From the NCBI RefSeq assembly GCF_003063375.1, contig NZ_NERY01000001.1, positions 558,001 through 622,000 of the forward strand: a stretch of DNA of 64,000 nucleotides, in the 5' to 3' direction. Below are positions 45,000 to 55,870 of the stretch, in pieces (position 1 is the stretch's first letter; each line of letters opens with the position of its first letter). This stretch comes from Limnohabitans sp. MMS-10A-178. Its GTDB lineage: Bacteria > Pseudomonadota > Gammaproteobacteria > Burkholderiales > Burkholderiaceae_C. The notes beneath the pieces are model-generated. The model did not search any database, was not told the origin of the DNA, and saw nothing but the letters and a program-made list of their open reading frames with translations. The position numbers and the translations under genes are program-made.

Positions 45000-45020
45000 T
45001 AATGTCTCACAAAGACATTA
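45000..45020 (-). other. Hairpin directly upstream of gshB start
   Basis: TAATGTCT (45000-45007) and AGACATTA (45013-45020) pair perfectly with a five-base loop, ending six bases before the gshB ATG. There is no T tract, so it is not a standard terminator for icmF. In RNA it would cover the position where a ribosome-binding site is expected. Confidence 0.45.
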
Positions 45021-45042
45021 ACTGCGCATGACAGTCGGAAAT

Positions 45043-48000
45043 TTACATGTTTCGGCGGTATTGACCACCCACCTCAAACAAGGCATTGGTAATTTGACCC
45101 AACGAGCAAACGCGCACAGCGTCCATTAGGACCTCAAACACATTTTGATTGTGAATCACGGCTTGCTGTAGGCGCACCAACATGGCGGGAGACTCTTTGG
45201 CATGCTGGGCATGAAAGGCGTGCAAACGATCGAGTTGAGACTTTTTCTCATCTTCCGTAGATCGAGCCAATTCCAGCTTCTCGAGCACTTCGTCACCTTT
45301 GGGGTTGCGGAAAGTGTTGACACCAATGATGGGGTACTCGCCGGTGTGCTTGAGCATTTCGTAGTGCATCGATTCGTCTTGAATCTTGCCGCGCTGATAG
45401 CCTGTTTCCATGGCGCCCAACACACCGCCTCGGTCTGCAATCTTTTCAAACTCGGCCAACACGGCTTCTTCCACCAACTCGGTGAGTTCTTCAATGATGA
45501 AGGCGCCTTGGTTGGGGTTTTCGTTTTTGGCCAAGCCCCACTCGCGGTTGATGATGAGTTGAATGGCCATAGCACGGCGCACGCTGTCTTCGGTGGGCGT
45601 GGTAATGGCTTCGTCAAACGCGTTGGTGTGCAAAGAGTTGCAGTTGTCGTAAATGGCAATCAAAGCTTGCAGCGTGGTGCGAATGTCGTTGAACTGAATT
45701 TCTTGCGCGTGCAGTGAGCGGCCTGAGGTTTGAATGTGGTACTTCAACTTCTGGCTGCGCTCGTTGGCGCCGTACTTGTTCTTCATGGCCACCGCCCAGA
45801 TGCGGCGAGCTACACGGCCCATCACGGTGTACTCGGGGTCCATACCGTTGCTGAAGAAGAAACTCAAATTGGGCGCAAAGTCATCGATGTGCATGCCCCG
45901 TGCCAAGTAGGCTTCCACAAACGTGAAGCCATTGGACAATGTGAAGGCCAATTGGCTGATGGGGTTGGCACCAGCTTCTGCAATGTGATAGCCGCTGATA
46001 GACACGGAGTAGAAATTGCGCACATCGTTGTTGACAAAAAATTGTGCAACGTCGCCCATGACCTTCAAGCTGAACTCGGTGCTAAAGATGCAAGTGTTTT
46101 GACCTTGGTCTTCTTTCAGAATGTCGGCTTGCACCGTACCGCGCACATTGGCCAAAACCCACTCGCGAATTTTGGCGGCTTCGGTGGCTGTCGGTTCGCG
46201 GCCATTGTCGGCCTTGAATTTATCCAAATTCTGATCGATGGCGGTGTTCATGAACATGGCCAAGATAGAGGGCGCAGGACCGTTGATGGTCATCGACACG
46301 CTGGTGCTAGGGTTGCACAAGTCGAAGCCGCCGTAGAGCACCTTCATGTCGTCCAAGGTGGCAATGCTCACGCCAGAATTGCCCACCTTGCCGTAGATGT
46401 CGGGGCGAGGATCGGGGTCGTTGCCATACAAAGTGACTGAGTCAAAAGCGGTGGACAAACGCTTGGCGGCCATGCCTTCGCTCAGCAATTTGAAGCGGGT
46501 GTTGGTTCTGAATGCATCACCTTCACCAGCAAACATGCGTGTGGGATCTTCCCCTTCGCGCTTGAACGCGAAAGTGCCAGCGGTGTAGGGGAAGCTGCCT
46601 GGCACATTGTCGAGCATGAGCCACTTCAAAATTTCGCCGTGGTCTTCGTAGGTGGGCAAAGACACTTTGCGAATGGTGGTGCCCGACAAACTTTTGGAAG
46701 TGAGCGCTGTGCGAATTTCTTTGTCGCGAATTTGCACTACGTACTCATCACCAGCGTAGGCCTTTTGCATTTCTGGCCATTGGGCCAACAACTTGCGCGC
46801 GCCGGGGTCTTGCGTTTCTTCGCGGCGAGCAGCCAAGTCGATGGCGGCTTCGGAAGCTTTGGCGCGGCCTGGCTTGTCGACTTCCAACATGACAGCGGCT
46901 GCGCGCAGTTGTTGAATTTCGCGTGCCAATTTAGCTTGGGCACGGGCTTGTTTTTTGTAGCCCCGCACAGTGTCGGTAATTTCTGCCAAGTATCGCGAGC
47001 GTGCAGGTGGAACCACTGGCGTTTGGTTGGTGCTGTGCCGTACATCTACCTTGGGTAGCAGGCCTTCATTCAAGTTCAAACCCAACTCGCCCAAGCGAAC
47101 TTTGAGCGCTTGGTACAAAGCGGTCACGCCATCGTCGTTGAAGCGAGCGGCCATGGTGCCAAACACGGGCATTTGTTCGGTGGGAACAGTCCAAGCTTCT
47201 TGGTTGCGCTGGACTTGTTTGGCCACATCGCGCAGTGCGTCGCTGGCACCTTTGCGGTCAAACTTGTTGATGGCGACGAACTGGGCAAAGTCGAGCATGT
47301 CGATTTTTTCCAGTTGGCTGGCTGCGCCAAATTCGGGCGTCATGACGTACATGGGCACATCCACGTGCGGCACGATGGCCGCATCGCCCTGGCCAATGCC
47401 AGAGGTTTCCACCACCACCACATCAAAGCCCGCTACCTTGCAAGCAGCCACCACATCGGGCAAGGCAGCAGAGATCTCGCTGCCAAAATCGCGCGTGGCC
47501 AAACTGCGCATGAACACTCGCTGTCCATTGCGCCATGGGTTGATGGCGTTCATGCGAATGCGGTCGCCTAACAAGGCGCCGCCGCTCTTGCGGCGTGAAG
47601 GATCGATGGAAACCACCGCAATGCGCAAGCTGTCGCCTTGGTCTAAGCGCAAACGGCGAATGAGTTCGTCGGTTAAAGAAGACTTGCCCGCGCCGCCAGT
47701 GCCAGTAATGCCCAGCACGGGCACTTTGTGTTTGCCAGCTTCGGTGCGCAATGCGGCCACCATGTCGGCAGAAGCGTTGCCGTTTTCTAAAACGGTGATG
47801 AGCTGTGACAGCGCTCGCCAGTTGGCTTCGCTGCCACCTTGAATGGCTTTCAAATCTTTGGGTGCATACGCGCTAATGTCTTTGTCGCAGCGCATCACCA
47901 TCTCGCCAATCATGCCGGCCAAGCCCATGCGCTGGCCGTCTTCAGGGCTGTAAATTCGGCCCACGCCGTAGGCATGCAACTCGCGAATTTCTGCGGGAAC

Positions 48001-48336
48001 AATCACACCGCCGCCACCGCCAAACACTTGAATGTGTTCGCCGCCGCGCTGGCGAAGTAAGTCGACCATGTATTTGAAATACTCCACATGACCGCCCTGA
48101 TAGGAGCTGATGGCAATGCCTTGCGCGTCTTCTTGCAAAGCGGCCGTGACCACTTCATCGACTGAGCGGTTGTGACCCAAGTGAATCACTTCGGCGCCCA
48201 TGCTTTGCAAGATGCGGCGCATGATGTTGATGGCTGCATCGTGGCCGTCGAACAAACTGGCGGCAGTGACAAAACGCACTTTGTGCGTGGGGCGGTATTC
48301 AGCGAGGGCTTTGTATTCGGCAGACAAGTCGGTCAT
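45043..48336 (-). CDS. icmF: Fused isobutyryl-CoA mutase IcmF
   Basis: IcmF interconverts isobutyryl- and n-butyryl-CoA with coenzyme B12 and carries its own GTPase chaperone. The 1097 residues hold three parts. The first is an N-terminal B12-binding domain (lower-ligand His32 in [16 protein letters not shown] near 106-111). The second is a MeaB-like G domain with P-loop GTGGAGKSS (212-220). The third is a C-terminal mutase barrel with the substrate domain ([20 protein letters not shown] and [33 protein letters not shown]). A palindromic site lies 19-41 bases upstream. Pivalyl/isovaleryl-CoA activity is also known in the family. Confidence 0.95.
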   Translation of the reverse strand: MTDLSAEYKALAEYRPTHKVRFVTAASLFDGHDAAINIMRRILQSMGAEVIHLGHNRSVDEVVTAALQEDAQGIAISSYQGGHVEYFKYMVDLLRQRGGEHIQVFGGGGGVIVPAEIRELHAYGVGRIYSPEDGQRMGLAGMIGEMVMRCDKDISAYAPKDLKAIQGGSEANWRALSQLITVLENGNASADMVAALRTEAGKHKVPVLGITGTGGAGKSSLTDELIRRLRLDQGDSLRIAVVSIDPSRRKSGGALLGDRIRMNAINPWRNGQRVFMRSLATRDFGSEISAALPDVVAACKVAGFDVVVVETSGIGQGDAAIVPHVDVPMYVMTPEFGAASQLEKIDMLDFAQFVAINKFDRKGASDALRDVAKQVQRNQEAWTVPTEQMPVFGTMAARFNDDGVTALYQALKVRLGELGLNLNEGLLPKVDVRHSTNQTPVVPPARSRYLAEITDTVRGYKKQARAQAKLAREIQQLRAAAVMLEVDKPGRAKASEAAIDLAARREETQDPGARKLLAQWPEMQKAYAGDEYVVQIRDKEIRTALTSKSLSGTTIRKVSLPTYEDHGEILKWLMLDNVPGSFPYTAGTFAFKREGEDPTRMFAGEGDAFRTNTRFKLLSEGMAAKRLSTAFDSVTLYGNDPDPRPDIYGKVGNSGVSIATLDDMKVLYGGFDLCNPSTSVSMTINGPAPSILAMFMNTAIDQNLDKFKADNGREPTATEAAKIREWVLANVRGTVQADILKEDQGQNTCIFSTEFSLKVMGDVAQFFVNNDVRNFYSVSISGYHIAEAGANPISQLAFTLSNGFTFVEAYLARGMHIDDFAPNLSFFFSNGMDPEYTVMGRVARRIWAVAMKNKYGANERSQKLKYHIQTSGRSLHAQEIQFNDIRTTLQALIAIYDNCNSLHTNAFDEAITTPTEDSVRRAMAIQLIINREWGLAKNENPNQGAFIIEELTELVEEAVLAEFEKIADRGGVLGAMETGYQRGKIQDESMHYEMLKHTGEYPIIGVNTFRNPKGDEVLEKLELARSTEDEKKSQLDRLHAFHAQHAKESPAMLVRLQQAVIHNQNVFEVLMDAVRVCSLGQITNALFEVGGQYRRNM

Positions 48337-48354
48337 GGCATGGTTCCGTTCAAG

Positions 48355-48383
48355 GTTGACTTTACGTTTACGTCAACGTCAAC
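48355..48383 (-). promoter_or_regulatory. Inverted/direct repeat operator upstream of icmF
   Basis: GTTGAC (48355-48360) and GTCAAC (48372-48377) flank TTTACGTTTAC, and a second GTCAAC (48378-48383) follows directly. The ACG/TAAA-rich palindrome resembles sites I recall for the MerR-family regulator LiuR of branched-chain acyl-CoA genes, which would fit icmF. It overlaps the stop codon of the upstream YeeE-type gene. The regulator gene is not in the window. Confidence 0.5.
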
Positions 48384-48855
48384 TAGCGATCTTAGCGGTT
48401 TTGCTGAGAAAAGTCTTGCAAATGAACATGCCAGCCAACATGGCGGCCGTAAAAATAAGGGCATCGGCGCTCAAAAGCGCGCTGGCCAATGCTGGGCCTG
48501 GGCAATAACCCACCAAGCCCCAGCCTGCGCCAAACATCACTGCTCCACCAACCAGCGGCAGATCGATTTTGTTTTGTGAAGGCTCATAAAACTGATTGCC
48601 AAACAAGGGGGTTTGCGAAATTCTGCGGGTCCATGCAAATGCCAAAAGGGTGACGCTGACCGCGCCGCCCATGACAAATGCCAAGGTGGGATCCCATAAA
48701 CCAGGGAAGGGTCCTTTGCCCATGGCTGTGATGTCTAGGAAGCCCATCACTTTGAGCGGTTGGGTCATGCCAGACAACACCAAACCAGAGGCGAACAAGA
48801 GCCCTGCTGAAAAAGCCAGTCCTAGACGGCCGGCACGTTGGGGGTTGTCATTCAT
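48379..48855 (-). CDS. YeeE/YedE half-size transporter, second subunit (PmpB-like)
   Basis: The 158-residue membrane protein has about four to five helices, with the conserved Cys118 in GWGLVGYCPGPALAS, the motif of the C-terminal half of YeeE/TsuA sulfur-compound transporters. ATG 48855 overlaps the stop of the first subunit by four bases; the longer open frame upstream is a shadow of that gene. Full-size YeeE proteins contain both halves in one chain. Confidence 0.85.
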   Translation of the reverse strand: MNDNPQRAGRLGLAFSAGLLFASGLVLSGMTQPLKVMGFLDITAMGKGPFPGLWDPTLAFVMGGAVSVTLLAFAWTRRISQTPLFGNQFYEPSQNKIDLPLVGGAVMFGAGWGLVGYCPGPALASALLSADALIFTAAMLAGMFICKTFLSKTAKIAS

Positions 48856-49271
48856 ACGGCACCTCGCATCAAGGTCACGGCCGCCATGCCAGTGGCCATG
48901 AAAACGCCAACTGAGACCAAGGACCTGACAGACAACCTGCCCAAGCCACACACCCCGTGGCCACTGGTGCAGCCACTGCCCCAGACGGTACCAATGCCCA
49001 CCAGAAGTCCCGCGGGGATCAGCAAATACAAGGGCCGAGTTGGCAGGGTGGGGATTTCTAAGCCCTGACCCAAAAGGCATCCGCCAATAATCAAACCGGC
49101 TAAAAAAGCCCAGCGCCAAGTGTCGGGCTGGGTGGGCGCAGCCATGGTTTCTGAGGCAATGCCGCTGATGCCGGCAATACGGCCAAGGCCCCACCAAAGC
49201 AGCCAACTGGCCAAACCAATGAGAATACCGCCGAGACCGGCAATGAAATAAGGATGAAAATTGTCAAGCAT
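48852..49271 (-). CDS. YeeE/YedE half-size transporter, first subunit (PmpA-like)
   Basis: The 139-residue membrane protein has about four helices and the YeeE N-half motif GSGCTSGHGVCGL with Cys101 and Cys108. Start ATG 49271 gives MLDNFHPYFIAGLGGILIG; 13 further upstream codons are open but less likely. It is divergent from the CsoR-family repressor and persulfide dioxygenase genes, an arrangement known for sulfide-detoxifying modules, so import or export of a sulfane-sulfur compound is inferred. Confidence 0.85.
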   Translation of the reverse strand: MLDNFHPYFIAGLGGILIGLASWLLWWGLGRIAGISGIASETMAAPTQPDTWRWAFLAGLIIGGCLLGQGLEIPTLPTRPLYLLIPAGLLVGIGTVWGSGCTSGHGVCGLGRLSVRSLVSVGVFMATGMAAVTLMRGAV

Positions 49272-49347
49272 CAAGCTGTGTTCCCGAAATTGTTCCAAAA
49301 AAGCTGGCAAAAGTTATCATAATTTGATCCCATTCTGAAAGATTCTC

Positions 49348-49593
49348 ATGAGCCGCATTGCTGATCCTGAAAAAAAGAAAGCCCTTTGTGCTCGCTTGGC
49401 CCGAATTGAAGGCCAAATTCGAGGTTTACAAAAACTCATCGACAGTGACGCCGATTGTGAAAAAGTAGCCCAGCAAATGGCGGCATCTCGCAAAGCTTTA
49501 GACAAAGCTTTTTTCTCCATGGTGGGTTGCATGATTGAGCAAGGCGACCAATCGGCTGAGCATGTGGCTGAAATGCTCACCAAATTTGCCTGA
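49348..49593 (+). CDS. CsoR/RcnR-family (DUF156) repressor
   Basis: The 81-residue all-helical protein has the family core (LARIEGQIRGLQKLI... CEKVAQQMAASRKALDKAF). Cys37 matches the first conserved Cys, but the second Cys (Cys61) is 24 residues on. CsoR and CstR place theirs 29 residues on, and the metal sensors place a His about 25 on. It is therefore neither a textbook Cu(I) sensor nor a textbook CstR. Position before a persulfide dioxygenase suggests a persulfide-sensing role. It shares a 76-base divergent promoter region with the transporter pair. Confidence 0.85.
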   Translation: MSRIADPEKKKALCARLARIEGQIRGLQKLIDSDADCEKVAQQMAASRKALDKAFFSMVGCMIEQGDQSAEHVAEMLTKFA

Positions 49594-49601
49594 AGTTTCA
49601 A

Positions 49602-50753
49602 ATGCACACTTCCCAAGCTCAAGTCATTCAGCTGTTTGACCCCCAGTCCAGCACCTACACCTATTTGGTTTATGACCCCCACTCGCTGGATGCGGTCATC
49701 ATCGATCCGGTCGACGATCAAATTCAACGCGATCAACAACTCATTCAAGACAAGGGCCTCAAAGTCCGATGGGCTTTAGAAACACATGCACATGCAGATC
49801 ACATCACAAGCGCAGGTTTGCTGGCCGAACATTTGGGCTTGAAAACGGCAGCGCCTGAAGGCTGTCACATTGGAACAGCCTCGGTGCAATTGGTCGATGG
49901 TCAATTGATTCCGTTTGGGGCTTTTGCGCTCAAGGCCTTGCACACCCCTGGCCATACAGCAGGAAGCATGAGTTTTTATGTGGCTGCGCAAGAGGGTGGA
50001 CATGTGTTTACAGGCGATACCCTGCTCATTGGTGGTTGCGGCCGCACCGACTTTCAATCGGGCAGTGCGCAGGCCCTGTATCACAGCATCACGCAAATCT
50101 TGTTCAAGTTACCGCAAGACACCACGGTGTGGCCAGGCCATGATTACAAAGGTCAAACTCACTCAAGTATTGGTGATGAAATCAAACACAATGTGCGTGT
50201 TGCAGGTCACACCGAAGCGCAGTTTGTGGCCATCATGAACAACCTGAATTTGCCCAAGCCACGGCGAATTGATGAAGCCGTGCCTGCCAATTTAAATTCT
50301 GGATTACGGCAAGATGCCGGAGGAGAAACTGTGAGAAATGATGTCCTAACCATTCGTCCCGCAGACGGTTATGCCGGCGATGTCTATCCTGAACTGGCCT
50401 GGCACTGGGTGCAGTCGGGCGAAGCTGTTTTGGTAGATGTTCGATCGGATGCAGAACGTGCGTGGGTGGGCTTTGTGCCTGAAGCCAAACCATTGGCTTG
50501 GAAGCAATGGCCGGTGGTGGATGTCAATCCAGAGTTTGATGCAGGCATTCGAGCCATTGCATCTACAGGCCTCAAAATTGTGTTGTTGTGTCGCAGTGGT
50601 GTAAGGTCTGTTGCTGCAGCACAAAGAGCCACCACTTTGGGCATTGAGGCGTTCAATATTTTGGAAGGTTTTGAAGGCGATCCCGATGCCAATGCGCATC
50701 GCGGTAAGTTAGGCGGTTGGCGAATGCGCGGCCTGCCTTGGCGACAGAATTGA
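49602..50753 (+). CDS. Persulfide dioxygenase-rhodanese fusion
   Basis: The 383-residue protein joins an ETHE1-like metallo-beta-lactamase-fold dioxygenase (metal motif THAHADH, 61-67; HTPGHTAGS; TGDTLLIGGCGRTDF) with a C-terminal rhodanese domain (about 265-383, catalytic Cys330 in LLCRSGVRS). Such fusions oxidise glutathione persulfide to sulfite and can transfer sulfur to make thiosulfate. It starts eight bases after the repressor gene. Glutathione supply is provided by gshB nearby, although not in this operon. Confidence 0.9.
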   Translation: MHTSQAQVIQLFDPQSSTYTYLVYDPHSLDAVIIDPVDDQIQRDQQLIQDKGLKVRWALETHAHADHITSAGLLAEHLGLKTAAPEGCHIGTASVQLVDGQLIPFGAFALKALHTPGHTAGSMSFYVAAQEGGHVFTGDTLLIGGCGRTDFQSGSAQALYHSITQILFKLPQDTTVWPGHDYKGQTHSSIGDEIKHNVRVAGHTEAQFVAIMNNLNLPKPRRIDEAVPANLNSGLRQDAGGETVRNDVLTIRPADGYAGDVYPELAWHWVQSGEAVLVDVRSDAERAWVGFVPEAKPLAWKQWPVVDVNPEFDAGIRAIASTGLKIVLLCRSGVRSVAAAQRATTLGIEAFNILEGFEGDPDANAHRGKLGGWRMRGLPWRQN

Positions 50754-50853
50754 TCAAGTCAAAAGCCCCACGCGGTTCTTGTGCGCTTCAAGCCTGCACT
50801 TTGCTTGCGAGCATTGAGGCTAAGCAAGTTGAAAAAATCAGTATCATCTGCAC

Positions 50854-51618
50854 ATGACATTTTTGGCAATCGACGTCGGTAACACGCGTTTGAAGTGGGC
50901 ACTCTACGATCGGCCGCATACCCAAGCCAATGTGCTTGCGCAAGGCGCGGAATTTTTAGAGAACATCGAAACCCTCTCCGATGGACCTTGGGCGGGCTTG
51001 GCTGCGCCCAAACATGTGCTGGGCTGTGTGGTCGCTGGCGATGCCGTGAAGCGCCGTGTGCAAGAACAATTGGAACTGTGGGACGTTGCGCCGCAATGGG
51101 TGGTGTCTTCCAACCAGGAGGCTGGCGTGAGCAATGGCTACGACCATCCCACTCGCTTGGGCTCCGACCGTTGGGTGGCCATGATCGGTGCGCGCCACCG
51201 CATGTTGGCCAAAGGCCCAGCCCAACCATTGGTGGTGGTCATGGTGGGCACAGCCGTCACAGTGGAAGCCTTGGATCAACACGGTAAATTTTTAGGCGGC
51301 TTTATTTTGCCCGGCCACGGCATTATGTTGCGCGCCTTAGAGTCAGGCACCGCTGGATTGCATGTTCCCACTGGGGAAGTCAGGCCCTTCCCCACCAATA
51401 CCAGTGATGCTTTAACCAGCGGTGGAACCTACGCCATTGCAGGTGCTTGCGAGCGCATGGTGCAGCACCTAAAACAACACACCGGACAAGAGCCGCAGTG
51501 TGTCATGACGGGTGGTGCGGGTTGGAAAATGGCCCCAAGCATGGCCATCCAATTTGAGTTGGTGGACAGCCTTATTTTTGATGGCCTGTTGAAGCTGGCG
51601 CAAACACGTTTTGTCTAA
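50854..51618 (+). CDS. coaX: Type III pantothenate kinase
   Basis: CoaX performs the first step of coenzyme A synthesis. The 254-residue ASKHA-fold protein has [11 protein letters not shown] (Asp7), [12 protein letters not shown] near 107, [13 protein letters not shown] and [15 protein letters not shown]. It is insensitive to CoA feedback in characterised members. It stands alone between the sulfur module and the leftward TetR gene. Confidence 0.95.
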   Translation: MTFLAIDVGNTRLKWALYDRPHTQANVLAQGAEFLENIETLSDGPWAGLAAPKHVLGCVVAGDAVKRRVQEQLELWDVAPQWVVSSNQEAGVSNGYDHPTRLGSDRWVAMIGARHRMLAKGPAQPLVVVMVGTAVTVEALDQHGKFLGGFILPGHGIMLRALESGTAGLHVPTGEVRPFPTNTSDALTSGGTYAIAGACERMVQHLKQHTGQEPQCVMTGGAGWKMAPSMAIQFELVDSLIFDGLLKLAQTRFV

Positions 51619-51624
51619 ATTGCT

Positions 51625-52290
51625 TTAACTCACCTCTGACGCATAGGCATGCGTGAGTTGCATCAAGTGAGCGCGTTCGCTTGGGTTTTCCAAGTAGGGT
51701 GCCAACAACAAAAGCACATGCCGTGCACCACGGGCTAAGGCATCGCCAGCGCTTTCTGGCTCCATGGCATGCCTAGGGTTGCGCACATACTCATAACTGA
51801 GCCAATAGGTAACGACCACCGACATGCTGGTTGACAAGGTATTGAAGGTGTCGGGCTCATGCCGAATGTGGCCTTGTCTGGCCAAAGCCTGCAGCAACTG
51901 GTGAAGCGAAGCTGTTTTAACTTCTAAGATGTTTTTGAAGTTGGTTTCCAAATGCCGATTTTTAGACAGCAAGTCGTTCAGGTCTCGGTACAAAAATCGG
52001 TGCGTCCAAATGAGCTCAAACAAGGAGTGCAAAAAGAACCACGCATCTTCCACATCCTTCACATCTTGGCTGGCATCAAGCAGCTTCAGCATGTCTGCTT
52101 TGTAGTTGTCAAACAGATGGCTGACCAATTGGTCTTTGGCGGGAAAGTGATAGTACAAATTGCCCGGGCTGATGTTGAGCTCGGACGAAATGAGCGTGGT
52201 CGACACATTGGGTTCGCCATAGCGATTGAACAGGTCTAAAGACACTGTGGCAATGCGCTCGGCGGTGCGACGGGGGGCTTTTTTGGCCAT
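51625..52290 (-). CDS. TetR-family transcriptional regulator
   Basis: The 221-residue protein has a TetR helix-turn-helix (about 10-55, IATVSLDLFNRYGEPNVSTTLISSELNISPGNLYYHFPAKDQL) and a C-terminal helical ligand domain. It lies three bases after the phasin gene on the same strand, so it probably controls that pair. The perfect palindrome at 52822-52836, just upstream of the phasin start, is a candidate operator. Confidence 0.88.
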   Translation of the reverse strand: MAKKAPRRTAERIATVSLDLFNRYGEPNVSTTLISSELNISPGNLYYHFPAKDQLVSHLFDNYKADMLKLLDASQDVKDVEDAWFFLHSLFELIWTHRFLYRDLNDLLSKNRHLETNFKNILEVKTASLHQLLQALARQGHIRHEPDTFNTLSTSMSVVVTYWLSYEYVRNPRHAMEPESAGDALARGARHVLLLLAPYLENPSERAHLMQLTHAYASEVS

Positions 52291-52293
52291 GAA

Positions 52294-52803
52294 TTACTTG
52301 GCAGGGGTGACGCGTTTTCTGGCGGGCGATTTGGCGTTTGCCTTTGCCTTTGCATCTGCCTTTACTTTTGCATTTGCCAGGGCCGCCTCCAAAACGGCCA
52401 CTCGATCTTGCAGCTCGGCCACTTCTTGGGCAGTGGGCAGGCCCAAACTTTTGAGCGCCCGAGCCACGCGATCTTCAAAAAGGTGTTCTAAGCGATCAAC
52501 TTTGGCACCAACCGGTTGAACCAAGCCAGCCCCCAAATTTTGCGTGAGTTGGTTGAAATGCGCTGCGGCTTCTTGGATTTTTTCTTGGGCAGCAGCTTGC
52601 GATTTTTTCTGAAACGCCAAACCTTCTGCCACCAAAGCTTCAAAGGCTTTGCTGCCTTGTTCGCGAGCTTGTGCCTGCGCTTGCGCCATGGCGCCGAGGC
52701 CTGCTAGCCAAATGTCTTTGGAAGCCGCGCTGTGCGCAGAGCCTGCGCTGCCAGTACCTTTGGAATTGCCTTGAGCTGGCTTTTTGGGGGCGGTGGGGGC
52801 CAT
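52294..52803 (-). CDS. Polyhydroxyalkanoate granule-associated phasin (PhaF/PhaI type)
   Basis: The 169-residue protein has a Lys/Ser-rich N-terminus and an amphipathic phasin helix region (about 30-100, [36 protein letters not shown]). A leucine-zipper-like segment ([16 protein letters not shown]) and a Lys/Ala-repeat tail ([19 protein letters not shown]) follow. The basic tail resembles the DNA-binding end of PhaF, which couples granules to the nucleoid. No PHA synthase is in the window. Confidence 0.85.
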   Translation of the reverse strand: MAPTAPKKPAQGNSKGTGSAGSAHSAASKDIWLAGLGAMAQAQAQAREQGSKAFEALVAEGLAFQKKSQAAAQEKIQEAAAHFNQLTQNLGAGLVQPVGAKVDRLEHLFEDRVARALKSLGLPTAQEVAELQDRVAVLEAALANAKVKADAKAKANAKSPARKRVTPAK

Positions 52804-52821
52804 GAAAACTCCGTACTTCGA

Positions 52822-52836
52822 TTGATGGACCATCAA
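52822..52836. promoter_or_regulatory. Perfect 15-bp palindrome between phasin and rfbB
   Basis: TTGATGG-A-CCATCAA is fully symmetrical and lies 19 bases upstream of the phasin ATG and 67 bases upstream of rfbB. The size and symmetry suit a TetR dimer, and a TetR gene is second in the phasin operon. Confidence 0.5.
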
Positions 52837-52902
52837 AACCTCACTTTAACCGCTGCCGCACGACATGCCAATGCTTATAAAATACAGTTTTGGAAAGAAA
52901 AA

Positions 52903-53964
52903 ATGACAATTCTTGTGACCGGTGGTGCGGGCTTCATTGGCGCCAACTTTGTATTGGACTGGGTGGCCAACACCGACGAAAAGATTGTGAATCTCGACAA
53001 GCTGACCTACGCGGGCAACTTGGAGTCATTGGAACCCTTGAAAAACAAGCCTCAGCACGTGTTTGTGCAGGGTGACATTGGCGATTTTGCTTTGTTGCCC
53101 CAGCTTTTGGCCGAGCACCAACCCCGAGCGGTTTTGAATTTTGCAGCCGAGAGCCATGTCGATCGCTCCATTCACGGCCCCGGCGAATTCATTGAAACCA
53201 ACATTGTGGGCACCTTCCGTTTGTTGGAGTCGGTGCGCGGCTACTGGCAAAGTTTGGAAGCCAATGCGCAAAGCAGTTTCCGCTTTTTGCATGTCTCAAC
53301 CGATGAGGTTTATGGCAGTTTGGCGCCCCAAGATCCAGCCTTTACCGAGCAACATCCGTACGAGCCCAACAGCCCCTACAGTGCCAGCAAGGCGGCCAGC
53401 GATCACTTGGTTCGTGCATGGCATCACACCTATGGCCTGCCGGTGCTCACCACCAACTGCAGCAACAACTACGGTCCTTTGCACTTTCCTGAAAAGCTCA
53501 TTCCCCTCATGATTGTCAATGCGCTGGCAGGCAAGCCCTTGCCGGTGTATGGCGACGGCATGCAGGTGCGCGATTGGCTTTATGTCAAAGACCATTGCAG
53601 CGCCATTAGACGTGTGCTGGAAGGCGGCCAACTGGGCGAGACTTACAACGTGGGCGGTTGGAACGAGAAGCCCAACATTGAAATTGTCAAAACAGTTTGC
53701 GCCTTGCTCGACGAGCTGCGCCCGCGTGCCGATGGTGCCAGCTATGCACAGCAAATTACGTATGTCAAAGACCGTCCTGGCCACGACAGACGCTATGCCA
53801 TTGACGCTCGCAAACTTGAAAAAGAATTGGGCTGGAGGCCCGCCGAAACCTTTGAGACCGGCATTCGCAAAACAGTGGCTTGGTATTTGGAAAACACCGA
53901 ATGGGTGGCGCACGTGCAAAGCGGCGCTTACCGTGAGTGGGTTTCAAAGCAATACACCGCATGA
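52903..53964 (+). CDS. rfbB: dTDP-glucose 4,6-dehydratase
   Basis: RfbB converts dTDP-glucose to the 4-keto-6-deoxy sugar for rhamnose. The 353-residue extended SDR has [10 protein letters not shown] (cofactor loop at 7-16), STDEVYG (catalytic Asp-Glu), and the YxxxK in [19 protein letters not shown] precedes ATG 52903; the long upstream extension overlaps the leftward phasin gene. The stop overlaps rfbD by four bases. Confidence 0.95.
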   Translation: MTILVTGGAGFIGANFVLDWVANTDEKIVNLDKLTYAGNLESLEPLKNKPQHVFVQGDIGDFALLPQLLAEHQPRAVLNFAAESHVDRSIHGPGEFIETNIVGTFRLLESVRGYWQSLEANAQSSFRFLHVSTDEVYGSLAPQDPAFTEQHPYEPNSPYSASKAASDHLVRAWHHTYGLPVLTTNCSNNYGPLHFPEKLIPLMIVNALAGKPLPVYGDGMQVRDWLYVKDHCSAIRRVLEGGQLGETYNVGGWNEKPNIEIVKTVCALLDELRPRADGASYAQQITYVKDRPGHDRRYAIDARKLEKELGWRPAETFETGIRKTVAWYLENTEWVAHVQSGAYREWVSKQYTA

Positions 53965-54842
53965 AAATTTTATTGCTCGGCAAAAAAGGCCAAGTCGGCT
54001 GGGAACTGCAGCGCAGCTTGGCGCCATTGGGCGAGTTGCTGGCCCTAGACAGAAACAGCACAACGCACTGTGGCGATCTGAGCAATTTGGAAGGTCTGGC
54101 AGAGACTGTGCGGGTGTATCGACCCGACGTGGTGGTTAATGCAGCTGCTTACACAGCAGTTGACAAAGCTGAAACAGATCAGTCAACGGCGAATTTGGTC
54201 AATGCCTTGGCGCCAGAGGTCTTGGCCCGTGCCTGTGCGGCCATTGATGCTTACCTGGTGCATTTTTCCACCGACTATGTGTTTGATGGCGCGGGTCAAA
54301 AACCTTGGCTTGAGTCTGATGCAACAGGGCCGGTCAATGTCTATGGCCACAGCAAGCTGGCAGGAGAGAAGGGCATTGCCAAGCAAGGCGCCAAGCATGT
54401 CATTTTCAGAACCAGTTGGGTGTATGGCACCGAAGGCGGCAACTTTGCCAAAACCATGCTGCGCTTGGCCCAAGAGCGCGAAAAGATGGCGGTTATCAAT
54501 GACCAGTTTGGCGCTCCCACCGGCGCGGCCTTGTTGGCCGACATCACAGCTTTGTGTTTGCAGCACGAAACGCCCTTGACAGGCATTTACCACTTGGCGG
54601 CGGCTGGCGAGACCACATGGCACGCGTACGCACAATATGTTTTGCAGACTGCCCAAAGCCTCAAGCCAGATTTGACGTACACGGTGAAAGAGCTTGCTGC
54701 GGTTCCCACCACCCAGTTTCCAACACCTGCGGCTCGCCCGCTGAACTCTAGGCTCAATTGCAGCCAGCTTGAAAAAGCCCTCCAACTCAAATTGCCGGCT
54801 TGGCAAACTGGGGTGGATGCCATGCTCGCAAAAATTTTGTAA
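53961..54842 (+). CDS. rfbD: dTDP-4-dehydrorhamnose reductase
   Basis: RfbD makes dTDP-L-rhamnose in the last step. The 293-residue SDR has [10 protein letters not shown] near the start, [20 protein letters not shown] and the YGHSKLAGE catalytic motif. ATG 53961 overlaps the rfbB stop. Partners rfbA and rfbC are not next to it: argB follows after a 114-base gap with no evident terminator. Confidence 0.95.
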   Translation: MKILLLGKKGQVGWELQRSLAPLGELLALDRNSTTHCGDLSNLEGLAETVRVYRPDVVVNAAAYTAVDKAETDQSTANLVNALAPEVLARACAAIDAYLVHFSTDYVFDGAGQKPWLESDATGPVNVYGHSKLAGEKGIAKQGAKHVIFRTSWVYGTEGGNFAKTMLRLAQEREKMAVINDQFGAPTGAALLADITALCLQHETPLTGIYHLAAAGETTWHAYAQYVLQTAQSLKPDLTYTVKELAAVPTTQFPTPAARPLNSRLNCSQLEKALQLKLPAWQTGVDAMLAKIL

Positions 54843-54947
54843 ACTTGGGCTTGCATGGGGTGTTAAATGCCCCAAAAGTGTTCACAATACGGCTCTGACA
54901 GCCTTTCATCACATGAGCAAGTACTGACTTGCATGTTTTCACTTTGA

Positions 54948-55856
<909 letters not shown>

Positions 55857-55870
55857 GCAGGAGCCTTTCC

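Noticed and set aside
54853..54878. TGGGG/CCCCA inverted repeat between rfbD and argB
   Set aside because: The stem is only five pairs with a nine-base loop and no T run on either strand, so I do not call it a terminator.
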